From positions 4,827,520-4,891,519 of the forward strand of contig CM055102.1 in assembly GCA_029204225.1 (NCBI GenBank): a stretch of 64,000 nt of DNA, in the 5' to 3' direction. The notes under the pieces were generated by a model, which ran no database searches, was not told where the DNA came from, and worked only from the letters and a program-made list of their open reading frames with translations. The DNA comes from Diphasiastrum complanatum. Taxonomy: Eukaryota; Streptophyta; Lycopodiopsida; Lycopodiales; Lycopodiaceae. This document shows positions 1 through 13,000 of this stretch, one piece after another. Every line of letters starts with the position of its first letter. The stretch's first letter is position 1. The translations under genes and the position numbers were made by a program.

Positions 1-298
1 ACTTTGATTCAAAGAGCTTCTTTAAGGCATTCCATGCCTCACTTGCACTTTGACACTTTCCAACTTCCTTGAGAAGTTCATTTGTAACATTCATTTTAAT
101 GATATGAAGAGCCCTTTTGGCCTTCTTATCAAACCTTTGTTGCTCTTGAAGTGTGAGAGGTCTCTCTTCAATTTCTGCAACTATGTCCATGAGTTCATTC
201 AACTCAAGTAAGGACTCCATCCTCACTTTCCAAGTAGAGTAGTTTGATGAACTCAACCTTTCACTAGACTCTAGCATGATCCCACCATTGGAAGCCAT
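1..298 (-). CDS. Copia-1 gag, N-terminal part
   Basis: An open frame of 99 codons starts with ATG at 298 and runs off the left edge without a stop. It begins MASNGGIML and contains SNYSTWKVRMESLL and the segment EAWNALKKLF. This is the usual layout of the plant Copia gag N-terminus (DUF4219/UBN2 type), which forms the virus-like particle. It lies downstream of a PBS and LTR on the same strand, which confirms the assignment. The frame is unbroken in the visible part, so this copy may be fairly young; its completeness cannot be judged from here. Confidence 0.8.
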   Translation of the reverse strand, partial: MASNGGIMLESSERLSSSNYSTWKVRMESLLELNELMDIVAEIEERPLTLQEQQRFDKKAKRALHIIKMNVTNELLKEVGKCQSASEAWNALKKLFESK

Positions 299-529
299 GA
301 TTCTAATGTTTCTTCAACTTTTAGGTTCTGTCCTAAAGCACTTAGCACTCACTTTTCTCTCAACAAATGATAGATAAAGAGATCTATGAAGATTTAGGAC
401 CCTAAAACACTTCTATCTTGAACCTAGATGGTTTCCAAGCATAGAAAGGAAGATTGAAACACATGCAACACTTTGCACACACTAAGAATGGATTACAAAA
501 TCAAACCAACCTGAACACACTCTTGCTTA

Positions 530-1165
530 AGCTCTCAAACTTTCCAGCAAGTGACCAAATCAAGTTATGGTGTGAAGAGTTACTTGCATTCTTAGAAAAT
601 ACCCAAAACTAGGATGCCAAGATTACCTAGTAATGAACAAACTTGATCAACATATGATCAACACACTAAGATATTGATTCAACCTGTAAAACCACATGTA
701 AACCACACTTCTAAAAGTTTATAAACTCCAGCAAGTGATAAATACAAGATTTAGAGGTGAATGAATGAGCACACTTAGTGAATCACAAGACTAGCTTCAC
801 TATCTTGTCAAATCTTGGTGTTTAGATGTAGATCTAAGATCACTTCACATGAGAATGTTCCTCAACCTGTTAAGAACCTGAAAACACACTTGCATAATGG
901 TTAACACCTTCCAGCAAATGCTCCAATCAAATTACATAAGGAGAGTTACTTACATGCTCAACAAAGTACACCAAAATTTATGCCAAAATTGATGACAATC
1001 TTTACAATATGCTCTTCACAATGGAGCTTACAATATGTTCACCCAAAAAAGGGGATCTTTCATCCAAATGGGAGCTTTGCTCAGCCTTTAGGAGAATTAC
1101 AACTCACTCAAAAGAGCATTTGTCATCCACTTAAGGAGAAGTTTCATCCACTTAAGGAGAGTGTT
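530..1165. repeat. Diverged repeats in the Copia-1 leader
   Basis: The motif 'aacctg...cca gcaaRtg' recurs at about 541, 725 and 909, a spacing near 184 bp, with flanking similarity. A 21-bp unit (catccacttaaggag...) is in exact register twice at 1124-1144 and 1145-1165. An opposite-strand ORF at 980-1306 owes part of its length to this unit and is not regarded as a gene. Confidence 0.45.
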
Positions 1166-1470
1166 CATCCAAGAATGGAGATTGTCAACAATAGGATTGA
1201 AAAGAACATTGTTAGTATTGAATATGCACAAGCCTCACAATCACAAATGATTAGGTGTTATGATCTGATCCAAAATAGTTTCTTTTCAGCCTCTGATCTT
1301 CAATAGACCTGAAATATGCTTTTGATCCACAAGTTCAACTCACAAAACAAAGGTTAGTAAGATTTGATCAACAAAGCAATGCAAAATCATGCTAGAACTT
1401 GATCAAACATCCAAATATCACCAAAAATGTAATACTTACTGTAAATAGAAGCCAACCAGCTCTGATACCA

Positions 1471-2126
1471 TGTGAAAAATACAGATCCTAAGTGAATCTA
1501 AACTCCAAGATCATTGGCTTGAATGCTTGCACTCCAAACTACATAAGCTAGGAATTGGCAACACATTCTATGCTACCTAGAATGCAAAGAACTTGATCAA
1601 AAAGCATTTATCACAAATGGAAACTTCCATAAACATCAAGTGCGGCCCAAAATAGCATTATACAGTCCATAATACATCAGCCTACCACTTTTGGAAAGCA
1701 CCTAAGATCATACACAATAGCTTGAAGACAATACACACAACAATGCTCTCAATGGAGGAAGAAACAATGACAATGATCTATTGATCTCAATGAAGCATAC
1801 AAAAGGTTTCTCCAACCTGTTCTCCACGACTTCCCTACTATTTATGGATGAGGAAGATGACTCTCTCTCCCTCTCTCTAGAAGGTACTTGACCCTAGATA
1901 TTCCCTATATAGGAAAAATAGCTAAAAATGGCTTATATGACCAAAATACATCAAAATGGTCTCATTTTGAAGGGTATGAAGTTTGACACTTCATCATACT
2001 GAAAAAATACAGTAAATAAAAACATTGTGGCCTGGTTCACACTTGTGAAACTCCAGAACCAAAACTATTTACAATTTTAGCCAATTTAGGCCTCAAACTA
2101 GCTAGGAAATGTTGACAATTTTCACA
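1471..2126 (-). repeat. Copia-1 5' LTR
   Basis: 656 bp bounded by an 8-bp inverted repeat, TGTGAAAA at 1471 and TTTTCACA ending at 2126, so it has canonical TG..CA ends. The inner end touches the PBS. A TATA box (TATATA, minus) lies at 1906-1911, next to a CT-rich tract, and is the likely core promoter of the element. The second LTR lies outside the window, so no age estimate is possible. Confidence 0.8.
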
Positions 2127-5100
2127 AAAGACACATCTTGTACTCATTTTCCATGTTCAATCAAGAGGAGATTCTATTGAAATGCATTGATGAACATCCA
2201 TGCTTCTAGCCTTGCTCTCTCTCATGCTCTTGGTTCTTGTATTCTTTTTTTCTTGCTTTGTGCTTTTTGGGTAGTGTTAAACCATGTGTGGAGATCTTGG
2301 TGTAGATGCATGCTACTTCCCTTGCTAATCTATGGTTATGTTAGTGTTAATGCGGCTTTGATGCTTCCATAGTGTTAATGACTCTTGCAAGTAGTCTTAA
2401 AGTGATGCTAGTGTTAAGATTCCAGTGTTAAGGTGGGATTAGTGTTAAACGATCGAAAATAGTGTTAGAAGTACTTTTGGTGTGGTTTTCTTTGAATGCT
2501 TGCTTTTAAGATTGATGGTAACTATCCCATGGGAGCATACACTACTTGAAATAAGTCATGACAGGCAATAGGAGTGATTACAAACCCCCCTACATCTCAT
2601 ATCATGTGGGAAATTGGCATCTTTCTAGATCTTAATAGATTTAGTCTCCACATTAATCCGAGATCTAGATTTAAAACTATACATAATCATAAAAGGATTA
2701 TGACCTGTAGCAGAACGTTTCCTACTATTGTAAGCAAACTAAATTGAAGGAATATAATCTTCTCATTGAGATTGCCAGTGAGACGCATATCTTCTCACAT
2801 AGTAAGAATAGTTCTTTTAGCCTATTCATCTTATTTAGGATGCATGGATTCTTTAATGATAGTTATGCTTCAAATATATTGTAAATTAAGTGAATAAATT
2901 CTAAGAATTAACATCAACTCATTCATCAAAAAATCTGGATTTTGATGATTAGCGAATAAATTTTTTGCAAGTTTCATTCTACCCATGGTTCACCAATTAT
3001 GTAGCACGTGTCATGCCATGTAATACTATTTGCATTATGTTTCTAGCTCAAGAACCTATTGACTAGATACAAAAATTTCAATGGATTTCAATGTAAACAA
3101 AGCATGTCAATTGTGAGGACCTCAATGTGAGACAACTTTGGAAGTGGCACTAGTTTTCTACAATCTGTACTACTAGTAATCATCTTAATGTCTCTTGATA
3201 GGTGTCATGACAATCTTTAGCACATCTTCCTTCTATAGTATTTGTGTCCACTTGTTTTTTAGTTTATCACGTATTAAAATTGGCTTTTGATTTTCCAATA
3301 CCACAAAAGGCTTGGACGCAATGCATGAGCCATTGTATCATGTGAATCATTCACAACAATTCAACTTTCTCATGTAAAATAAATTATGTAGTCTATTTGA
3401 TAATACAAGTACCAAACTATGTAGTCTATGTGACAATTCAAGTATCAAACCATAACGGTCGTGAATAATATCCACTTTTAAGATATTCTTGGTGGATGCA
3501 CTACATGTTTGATAAGTTGAAAATTTCAAATTATAAAATAGAAAATGTATTTTGATACATTTGAGAACCAAATTTTGAGTAAAAACACTATTTCAAAATA
3601 TTTAGTTCACCAACGTGCTAAGTGAAATAGTTAGAGAAAAAAAAAATTGCACCCTTCAAAGATAGCAAGCTGGTGTGCAAAAAAAAATTAAAAAATAATA
3701 ATTTGCAGCCTCCAAAGATGGCACACCGACTTTCCAAGTCAAACAGTCCAAAAATCTTTTTCTTAATTCAAAAACAAAATGGGCTCTTTCACTTGGCATG
3801 CCGGCATGCCATCTTTGGAGGCTACAAATAAAATTAATTTTGAATTTTTCTAGGTTTTGGATTCCATTATGAAATTTTATGCATTTCTTAACAATAAACA
3901 TTCAAGTAGTGGCATAAAAAAGATAGCACACCATGTGCTATCTTTTTGTTGAATCATGGCAAGAAAGAAACTCACAAAAATTTACTCACAAAATGCGAAG
4001 GCCCAAAATGGCTCATCCATCTTCTATAAGAATCTATATGTTACCTTCTTTTGTTCTTATCATCAAAAGGCCTTTGGCTGGGCATCTAGCTATGCATGAC
4101 AGTGAAATTGAACTTCGGTGAACAAGCACAACTCAAACATGCTACACCACCACACATTGCGAGAGCCAAATTATTGCTACTTTTGTTTACAACATCTTTT
4201 TTTCCGAGCTAGCTTTGTTTCGTATCATAGCAATGTGAGATCCTTTTGGCCACAATGACATACAAAATTAAGTTGCATCATATTGTCGTATGGAAACCCT
4301 TAGTGTTTCAAAATCCCCATTATGATATCAACGCAATTTTTTCATCATTATGTGGTTCATGACCTTCCTTTCAAGAGATTGAAACATGAATGTCTAATTT
4401 TTTGAGGCAACATCCATCTAAGTTCCTACGTCATAAATTAGTGGATCATGATGCATGTGTCCACTTCTTGTTGCACAAGATCCCAAGCAGTGCAATGTTA
4501 CAATCTGATCATATCCACCAAATCCTATCTAGACTTGTCTTTTAAGGTTCCACATTTGCATCAAAACTGTAAAAACCTCCTCTGAAGGAGAAGGGTATGA
4601 TCAATAATGCTTGACTTATTGATTCAGATAATTTGGGTCATCAATCTCTAGAGTCTACACTATCAGAACATAAGGTAACATGATGCTTCATTATTTTTGG
4701 GCAGCAAGAAAAATTTCTCTTGCTTTTGGATCACCACAAATTTGGACCTGAGCATGCTCATGTAACATGAGCTCTGACCAAGATCTTTAGTCCTAAATTG
4801 CATGCCACAAGTGTTTTGCCAAGAATTTACAATTTTTTTCAGATAAACGATTAACTATTAAGCAGTCTCTTTTTGTTTTTTCGTGTTTAGATATTGAAGA
4901 AAAGAAACTAGATTTTGTTTTAATCATTTTGCTGTAGGTTGATTCCGACTATAAAAATTAGACTGAATCTATTTGAATTGCTTAGGTATGCTCTATTCAA
5001 TGGAGGGGGAAGCTTGCTAATGAACTGCAAAAGAAAAAAAAACTCGAGATTGTGTCATTCAGCATTTTTTTTCATTGCCATAATTTGCATTTCAAAAACA

Positions 5101-5916
5101 CCCTATTGGTAGATATATGCATCACTCTTTTGTGAGGTAAATCTCCTCAAATTTTTTATGAACATTTCAAGCAGTAGCAAAATTTGCTTCACACTCTGCA
5201 GAATGATAGAATTGGGTTATAAATGTTTTATTGAATTATCATTTCTTAGGCTGATATGCTGGTTTCGGATAACAGCGTGAGAGTTCAAGGATCTGTAAAG
5301 CTAGTAATAGCTTTGCAACCTGAATTCATCTATGTAAAACCAGTTGATTGCAGATATTCGATTGGGAAAAATTCCCAAATGGCCTCCTTTAGGTTATAGA
5401 AGGAACATGACAAGTCTAAAAAGTAAATGCACCTTGAAAGGAATGCAAAAACACCATCTGAGCTAGAAAGCTAAAGATCCAACAAGGCATCTACCCAAAG
5501 TACACTACCGTCAACAAAGCACCAAACAGTTCCCAACTAACCTAGTATACAGCTGAAACTTAGTGGCCTACTGACATTGTACAAAAGTCAGGGCATCAGA
5601 TTCCTATTGAACAAGCCAGGACTGCGCAATCTGAAATTAGATCTGCTAAAGGAGCTCATTGCAGATATTTGAAGAAAAGAATCTACAAGATGGATGCCTT
5701 CACTGGCTTGCAAGAGACCATAACGCAAAGTTCAAGCGAGTCATATGCCTCAATGACCCACTCAGCAGGACGTGATTTGCCAAAACCTATATACATCAGT
5801 TTTTCTTGGCACAAAGAATTGGTAGTGCAGTGGTAGATTCAACGAAAACAAATTATCGTGCTATGTACATGGAAAGACATTGTGAAATCGTTAACAACAA
5901 TCCTCCTGTTCTGACA
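2127..5916. other. Region without a recognised gene, downstream of the host gene
   Basis: AT-rich sequence. ORFs of 60-80 codons show no family features. Visible structure is limited to a cluster of 'agtgttaa' motifs (2272-2466) and hairpins at 3708-3822 and 3917-3947. The right end, about 5300-5916, may be the 3' untranslated region of the minus-strand host gene. A possible AATAAA on the minus strand lies near 5228, but nothing decides the polyadenylation site. Confidence 0.5.
3708..3947. repeat. Hairpin cluster
   Basis: A 16-bp perfect inverted repeat pairs 3708-3723 (gcctccaaagatggca) with 3807-3822. Next to it is a 16-bp perfect palindrome at 3795-3810 (ggcatgccggcatgcc). A third hairpin pairs 3917-3930 with 3934-3947 over 14 bp with a 3-nt loop. 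The word AAAGATRGCA or its complement occurs five times in about 300 bp. This could be a decayed inverted-repeat transposon; no target duplication was found. Confidence 0.5.
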
Positions 5917-6860
5917 TTACGTCTCAGGCAAGTCGCTCAGAAATGCACTGTTCTTTTGCTCCTTGCCTGGAATTCTTTTCTCCTGCACAGGACTTTCAAT
6001 TGACCTCGTCATAATTTTTTTGAGCGACTGAAGGAGGCCGAAGGGTAAAAATTCATCAGCTGCTTTACCAGAATCTGCAGAAAAATTGCTGAAAACCTTA
6101 TAGCCTAAAGTTATCGACAACTAATTTACATTGTTTATCATGAATTAAGAGAGAATAAAAATAAAGGAAAACCATTAGCATAGAAATAGCTGAGGGATCC
6201 TTCATTTACCATGCCCCTTATCACGCACTTCTTGGAAGATAAAGCCATGCACCTCTTGCTGTTCCCTTTCCTCTACCGTTGAATGGGTCGATGAGGACCC
6301 ATGCTGCCCATCCAGAAGCTGGTTAACAAACCAGCTTAGCACACTAAGAGTTTCAGATGTCAAGGCTAAATCCATCTATGCTAAAATTGCTTTCCAATAC
6401 ATGAGGCAACTTGCAAGATTTCTTCAAAAATGAAGTTACCTTCAGATTGCCTTTGTCCGTCCTCGTGAGAATCAAAGGCTTAAATGTACATTCAGCCATT
6501 TCCAAGTTCTGTCGCTCCTTTCGCAAAACTTCTACTTTCGCCTGCTTTCTCTCATTGTCTAGTAAAATAAGCCTATACCACTGATTATTAGAGCTGCATC
6601 ATCACATCAGCTAACCTTCAGCCATGACAGTCATTGCATAAATTGGTCAAAGCAATTTTTTCTCTTGGATGTGAAAAATTAGCCATATCACTTCAAATCA
6701 TGAAGAAAAGTGTACCTAAACCTCCTTCTGCGGCTTGCTAGAGAACGAGATAAACGGCTCATTTTAAAGTGGAAAGTAGATTTGTCAACATCCGCCGTCT
6801 TCTTTGTCTTTAGTACAATATAAGCCCCCTTATTTGTTTTTTTCTGCCAAACCAGCCAGC
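5917..6860 (-). CDS. Host gene exons 13-16 and stop codon
   Basis: Exon 13 (6860-6716) is basic, with [16 protein letters not shown]. Exon 14 (6572-6440) contains [20 protein letters not shown] followed by the second ECTFKP motif. Exon 15 (6318-6210) is short and acidic. Exon 16 (6074-5917) ends LSDLPET then TAA. Phases 1, 2, 0, 1 match. Introns are 143, 121 and 135 bp. The acceptor chosen for exon 13 (GAAG before 6860) has a poor pyrimidine tract and was picked because it keeps the frame; a small extra exon inside intron 12 cannot be excluded. Confidence 0.78.
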
Positions 6861-9800
6861 CTTCAAGTAAGACATGCCAAATTGGCTAAATAATTGCAAT
6901 AAACCTTACTAATCAGAAACAAACCTGATGCATGCAGAATTCTAAAAGCGGTATATTTACCTGCAACAAAAGCTAAACTCACAGGTGACACATAAACTAT
7001 GGCGTATTTGCCCATACCGGAACAACATTCCAAATGTGCTACACTTAGGAACATGTCCAGAACCTTTTTAACATTCAGAACCATTTTTTATTTGTATTTT
7101 CTCCTGTAAATATTTTTGAAAAATCAACAATAAGGAATCACACTAGGCTTCAAGATAAATTGGAACAAAAACTTGGGCTAAAGTGGTAACAAATAGCAAC
7201 AAGGATAATGTGAAACCTGCAGCTGAAATGATTACAACTGAAGGGTTAAAAAAGATTAAGGGATCCCTAAACAGAAGAGTAAGAGAAGTACTAGACACTC
7301 AAACATAGGAAGCTAAAAGGTTTCTTGAAATGGTTCTTGAGATGAAAATTCTAGGTATGGATAGAGCTTGGAGGACAAAAAAGATAAGAAAAACTTTGTC
7401 ATTAGGTTTGACTGTGACACATTAGATAACAAGAGGAAATGCTCTTAGACAAAGAGCTAAGCTCATAGGCACACGATTTTTCATGGATGACAATCTTAGT
7501 AGAGACTTAGGGTTTATCATGTTCTCCATGGTATGTGTTTGTGTGAGTGCCCATTGTTTTTATGCTATTATAATAATAGGTGAATACAATGATCAACATT
7601 GTATTGTCACCTTCATTTGGTATCAAAGCCAAATCAATGAGCTTCGTATAGAGCAGTAAAGTCCCTCAAAGGATACGAGATTCAAAAGGTTGTACAGCCA
7701 TACGAGATTCAAAAGGTGGTACAGCCATTTCTCAGCTTATATGAGCTAAAAAATCGGCCCAGGAGGCTGTTTGGGCTGCTTGTTGGCATGTTCTAGACAC
7801 AATACGGAACTAATAAAAAAGATTGGAAGGCTAAGTTTCCCTAGAATAGGGCTTTACAATATCCAAAAAGTTTGCAATTTGAGGAAGTTATTTAATTTCT
7901 CAACTTTTAGGCCATTTTCAGCCAAAAAGTGACAAAAAACACTATGAGAACTCTTGATTGGAGGCCTGAAAACCATGACATGTCACTCTCCATCCATTCT
8001 CCCTACCATGCCAAGAGCACCCAAATATACTTTTGACGATGAGTACACACAACTACTATCAAGATTCTCTCCCCTCTCTACTCCAATATTTCCCACATGA
8101 CAATCCACTTCAAACCCAAGCCACCTTCCTTACAGCTACGCTCCATACATCCACTTCCATGACTTTTTTATCCAAACATCATTAATGTCACTTCTCTACT
8201 TGCTCGTCATCCACATAAACCCTGGTTTAATGAGCTCTTTAATTATCTCCATCTCCAAGTCAAAAAATCTTGAATACATACCCCACCCTTCAGCACCTAT
8301 ACAATCGTACTTGTTGTCGAAAAAAGCAAACCTATGAGAATAAAGATGGGAAACGACTGATTCGCCTTCTGGAGGGAATTCCTCCCTCGTGACTGAGCTC
8401 CCTCTTGAGTGACTTATATTGTTGGACTCAGTATGCCACTACTCTCTACACTATGCCTATTGGTACTCCATCTCCAAATCAAACAAGCCCAGATACATAC
8501 CCCACGTCTTTTACATGGTCTCTAGTGCCTATACAATCATACTTGTCATTGAAAAAAGAAAACCTATAAGAATAAATATGGGAAACGACTGATCAACCTT
8601 CACTTTAGTTCATCATCTAAATCTTTCTGGAGGGAATTCCTCCCTCACACCCCACCTCCCCCATTGAGTGACGTATATTGTTGGCCTAAGTATTGCACTA
8701 CTCTCTACACTATCCCTACTAATATTGCCATCATCGTCTCCCCTCGTCCCTCTACTTTCTCCTTCACTGCCGATATGGTTATTACGGCCGTTGAGAAATT
8801 GACAACCCCCCGTGCACAAAATATCGATGACTTGGAGGCTGAACTCTTGATTCATTCTTTTGATATTCTTGCACACATTTTGGCCACTTTACTTAACCAA
8901 GCGGTTATATCCAAATTTCCTCTAACTTCGTGTACCAACGTCATCCATCCAGTTTACAAAGGTGGTGACCCTATGAACCCTGGAAACCACCACACCATTA
9001 TGATAGGCCATATTGTGGTGAAACTCTATGGCACCATCCTCCAGAAAACAGTGAGCAACAAGGCAGAAATTTCAGGACTACATGCACTGGGTCAAGTAGG
9101 TTTCAGAGCTCAGCAGTCTACCAATGACCACTCTTTACACTCAGGGCTATTATTGAGCAAGCTAGTGTCCACGCATGAGAGGGTATATTGCTACTTTGTT
9201 CTTTTCCGAAAGGCATTTGACTCTGTCCCAAGATATATACATTAGGTAAGGTTGAGTGTTAGAGCATCTTAGGTGTCCTACTTATTATAAGATCTGAGGG
9301 TGATATCACTACCTTTTCCATGATTCACCAGTCACACTTCGCTCTCTTATTTCCTATGTGGACTGATGTTGTGTTGCTTTAATGATACGGGAGATGTTTC
9401 TTCTACACCAACGCATATGCCAGCAAGACTAGTACGGAGATTTAGGCTCCCAGTCCCTCTCCAGCCCCAGATTACCTATTTTTTCTCAAGGAAACACACC
9501 AGAGCAAATGGATAGTGAGACATTATCTGAGGATGAGACTAATATCCCGTCCCATGATCGACATTCTGATCGGAGACAACATTTACCACTATGATTGAGA
9601 ACTATTTAAAGCCTCGATACATTACGGGTACTCGTCTAAGCAGACGACACCCTCCATCTTCAACACCATCTAAATATTGTGGAAACTATCTATTCTTTCT
9701 TACTTCAGCAGAGTTCAGCCCTCTTACATGTATAACTCATTGTACTAACTAGTGTATCATTGTATCATTTACAGCACCAGTTTAGTTACGCAGAGAATTT

Positions 9801-9961
9801 ATAAAGAGCTCATTTAGATGATCAGAGACTAGTTCCTTGATCGAGCTAGCCTAGTTTATTTTGAGTTTGATTTTGGAAACATTTATGCTCCTACATACAC
9901 TATCACACTTGAGATGTACTATTTCATCTTATATGCTTTTTTGGATTTACAACAATAAAGT

Positions 9962-10035
<74 letters not shown>

Positions 10036-13000
10036 GGATACCAAACATGAGCTCTACAAACTTTTGAAAGGAAATGCACTCGATAGATTCTCCTGATTTC
10101 TTCCACTCAACAATGTTGTGGGCCATTTCATCTGTCAACTGCTTTGTATCAATAGTAACAAGATCAATAAAACCGTCCTGCGGGATCCCACAATAAATCA
10201 ATGGATTATTAAATCATAAACTATTTTGATTCAACATCTACCATCTCAGACGGCAATTTCTTTCAAACTAGGAAGATTTCAACTTTCATATGCAAGTAAT
10301 AAAAATTCAAAATGTACATTAGTTACAAGCTAAGATTCACTAGCTATGCTAGAAAGCAGGACTTAAGCTAGAAAGCAAGAAGAGAGAATGCTTAAGGAGG
10401 CTAAAGAGGAGCAATCATCATAAACTGAATAAAGGAATACAATGCTGCCCTATATATACCCACTCCCTGAATCAAATAGAGGATCCAAAAAAAGGGAGGA
10501 TTTGGAGGGAAAATAGTGCGCCTTCCCAATAGGAGGACCCCCACTCCAAATCAATGTGAGCAAGTCCTAAAAATATGACCAAATAGGGCCCAACGCCAGT
10601 ATATGAATAAAAAGGGCATAATAACGAATAAAAGAATGGACGCAGCGAATGTATTGAGCCAAGTCCATAACTCTCCCCTGCAGAAAAACAAAGCCCTCCA
10701 CCGGCTAGCAAGCATAATGACTATCTAAAACAATAATAAGCATGCTAAATACTGAAAAATCACGAACTAATGGAAATACTGATGGAGAGGACATAAGTCG
10801 TCACAACAGATACCCCAAAAGTATCATAACTGTGTAAAGCAAGTACTAAGCAAATACTACAACAAAACAAAAAAAAAATAGTCATAGCTAGCCAAATCAT
10901 GAAGTAGAGGGAACATCTGCAATGACATCTATAGTAGAGGAAAAAAATAAAGCCATGAGGGCTCTAGCCTAATCTGCCAATAATGGTGTATGATAAAAGA
11001 CATCGATAGGCTCCCAAGTGGCCTCCTCAAGAGGACGACCATCCCACTGTACCAAAAACTGAACCTGCTTGCGACGTCGACTATGCTGAAGGCGAACCGA
11101 ATGGATGGCAACTGGCAAAAAAGGGAATAGCTCTGGCTCTGTAGGAAATGTGAGATCACGAGGAGCATCATCCTCAATGGCAGCTCGTAAAAGGCTAACA
11201 TGAAATATATCACAGGCTTGTGTAGAATCAGGCAACTGTAACTGGTATGTAACAGGGCTGAGGCGATCCAAGATACAGTAAGGCCCATAATAGCATGGTG
11301 CAAGCTTCTCAGTAGAAGCATGACCCTGAACAAAGTGATGACGTGCAAAGCGTAACTAGAGGTAAACCATATCACCAACCTGAAACTCAACATGACGGCG
11401 ATGACGATCAATAGAAGTGTAATAGCGCTGCTGAACATGCTGTAAGTGAGTAGAAGCCCTAGCAATAAGCTCGCGAGCACCGGATAAAAAAGAGGCAATG
11501 GTAATTGGTGTATCATTAGGAGGAAGAGGCACCCCTGGCAAAAGTGGAGCATACCCATGAGCCAATAAGAAAGGTGAAACTCCAGTGCTGGTACTAACAG
11601 AGCTATTATAGCTATACTCTGCCAAACATAAATGTTGATCCCAATCCTTCCCTGAGGAGAAACAACATGTCAAAGATAATCCTCAAGGATCCGATTAAGG
11701 ACCTCAGTCTGCCCATCAGCAGTAGAATGATAAGCAGTACCCATCAGAAGCTGTACATCCAAAATACGCATAAGCTCTGTCCAGAATGTAGATGTAAACT
11801 TACTATCTCGATCAGATAGGATAGTACGTGGCATACCATGCAGGCGAAAAAATATTTGATAGAAAAAGACATGCACATTGCTCAGCTGTAACAGTACTGC
11901 GGACCGGTATAAGGTGTGCCTGTTTCGAGAACCGACCTACCACCACCATACAAGAGTCATGACCACGGCGGGTATGAGGAAGACCAAGGATAAAGTCCAT
12001 AGAAATATCTATCCACTGGCGATGAGGAATGGGCCAACTCTAGAGCAAACCAGCGGACCACGGGAATATTTATTATGGGCACAAAAAGGACAATCAAGAA
12101 TAAGATGGGCTAGCTCGGACTTCATGGATGGCCAATAGAAATTGTCCTTAAGACGTGCATAAGACTTCTGAAAACCAAAATGGCCACCAATAGGGAAAGC
12201 ATGAGCATCAGACAACAACTGAGGACGAATGGAAAGAGAACTGGGAATACATAAAGCACCAAAAAAACTATGGCTAGGAACAATGAGGCCCTGCAATCTG
12301 GAGCTGAACCTCATCACATTCAACTTTAGACATACGATATGGAGCACGAGAGGGTGGGGTAGCACCAGGAATAAGATCAATATGGTGGGTGACATCTCGT
12401 AATGGTGGCAGAGACGTAGGTTCTGAAAAGACAACAGAATATCGATGCAGTAAGTCAGAAATCACCTGAGGAAGAGGACCCATGGATGGAGCAGGAGGAG
12501 GAGCAACTGATGTACTCTAAATGATAAGAAGAGCTGCACCCTGAGCCTTTGGTAGGCTACGCATAAACTGCTTCCCGGTAACCAATTGATAGTCACCCTG
12601 GGAATCAATACCAGAAAGTAAATGATGACCAATATGTGTAAAAGACAGTATCTCTGAGAAAGATCCATAGCAACAATACCAAGTGAAGAAAACCAATCTA
12701 CACCAAGAATAATGTCATAGCGCTCCAGAGGAATAATATAGAAATCTGTCTGTCCAGAGAAGTCACCAATGCTATAGTCCAAGCCCTGAAACATTTGAGA
12801 GCTGATAAAAGAATGTGAGCTAGCAACCTCAACACTGAGAGACTATGTAGCAAAAATAGGTGTAGCACGAATCCTGGTGGAAATGTAACTGCTAATGAAT
12901 GAATGTGTACTGCCAGTATCCACCAAAGCAATATACTCTCGTCCCAAAATGCAGACACGGTAACCAAATAGAACGAGGACCAGGACGCCCAGCCCAAGTA

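Larger units (their letters stand above)
1..2126 (-). mobile_element. Copia-1: 5' part of a Ty1/copia retrotransposon
   Basis: Minus-strand element that leaves the window on the left. Reading leftward it has a 5' LTR (1471-2126), a primer-binding site complementary to initiator-Met tRNA directly against the LTR (1459-1470, minus TGGTATCAGAGC), a leader of about 1.16 kb, and a gag start at 298. The pol genes and 3' LTR are outside the window. The target-site duplication cannot be checked; the candidate 5 bp outside the LTR is aaaga at 2127-2131. The long leader between PBS and gag is unusual and contains internal repeats. Confidence 0.85.

Noticed and set aside
980-1306. 108-codon plus ORF with HPLKE repeats
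   Set aside because: It lies antisense in the leader of Copia-1 and its pattern comes from a 21-bp tandem repeat.
9861-10067. Plus-strand ORF with long Ser-Leu and Thr-His runs
   Set aside because: A product of the CT/CA microsatellite. The minus-strand ORF there is partly real, but only from 10042 to 10177 as exon 12.
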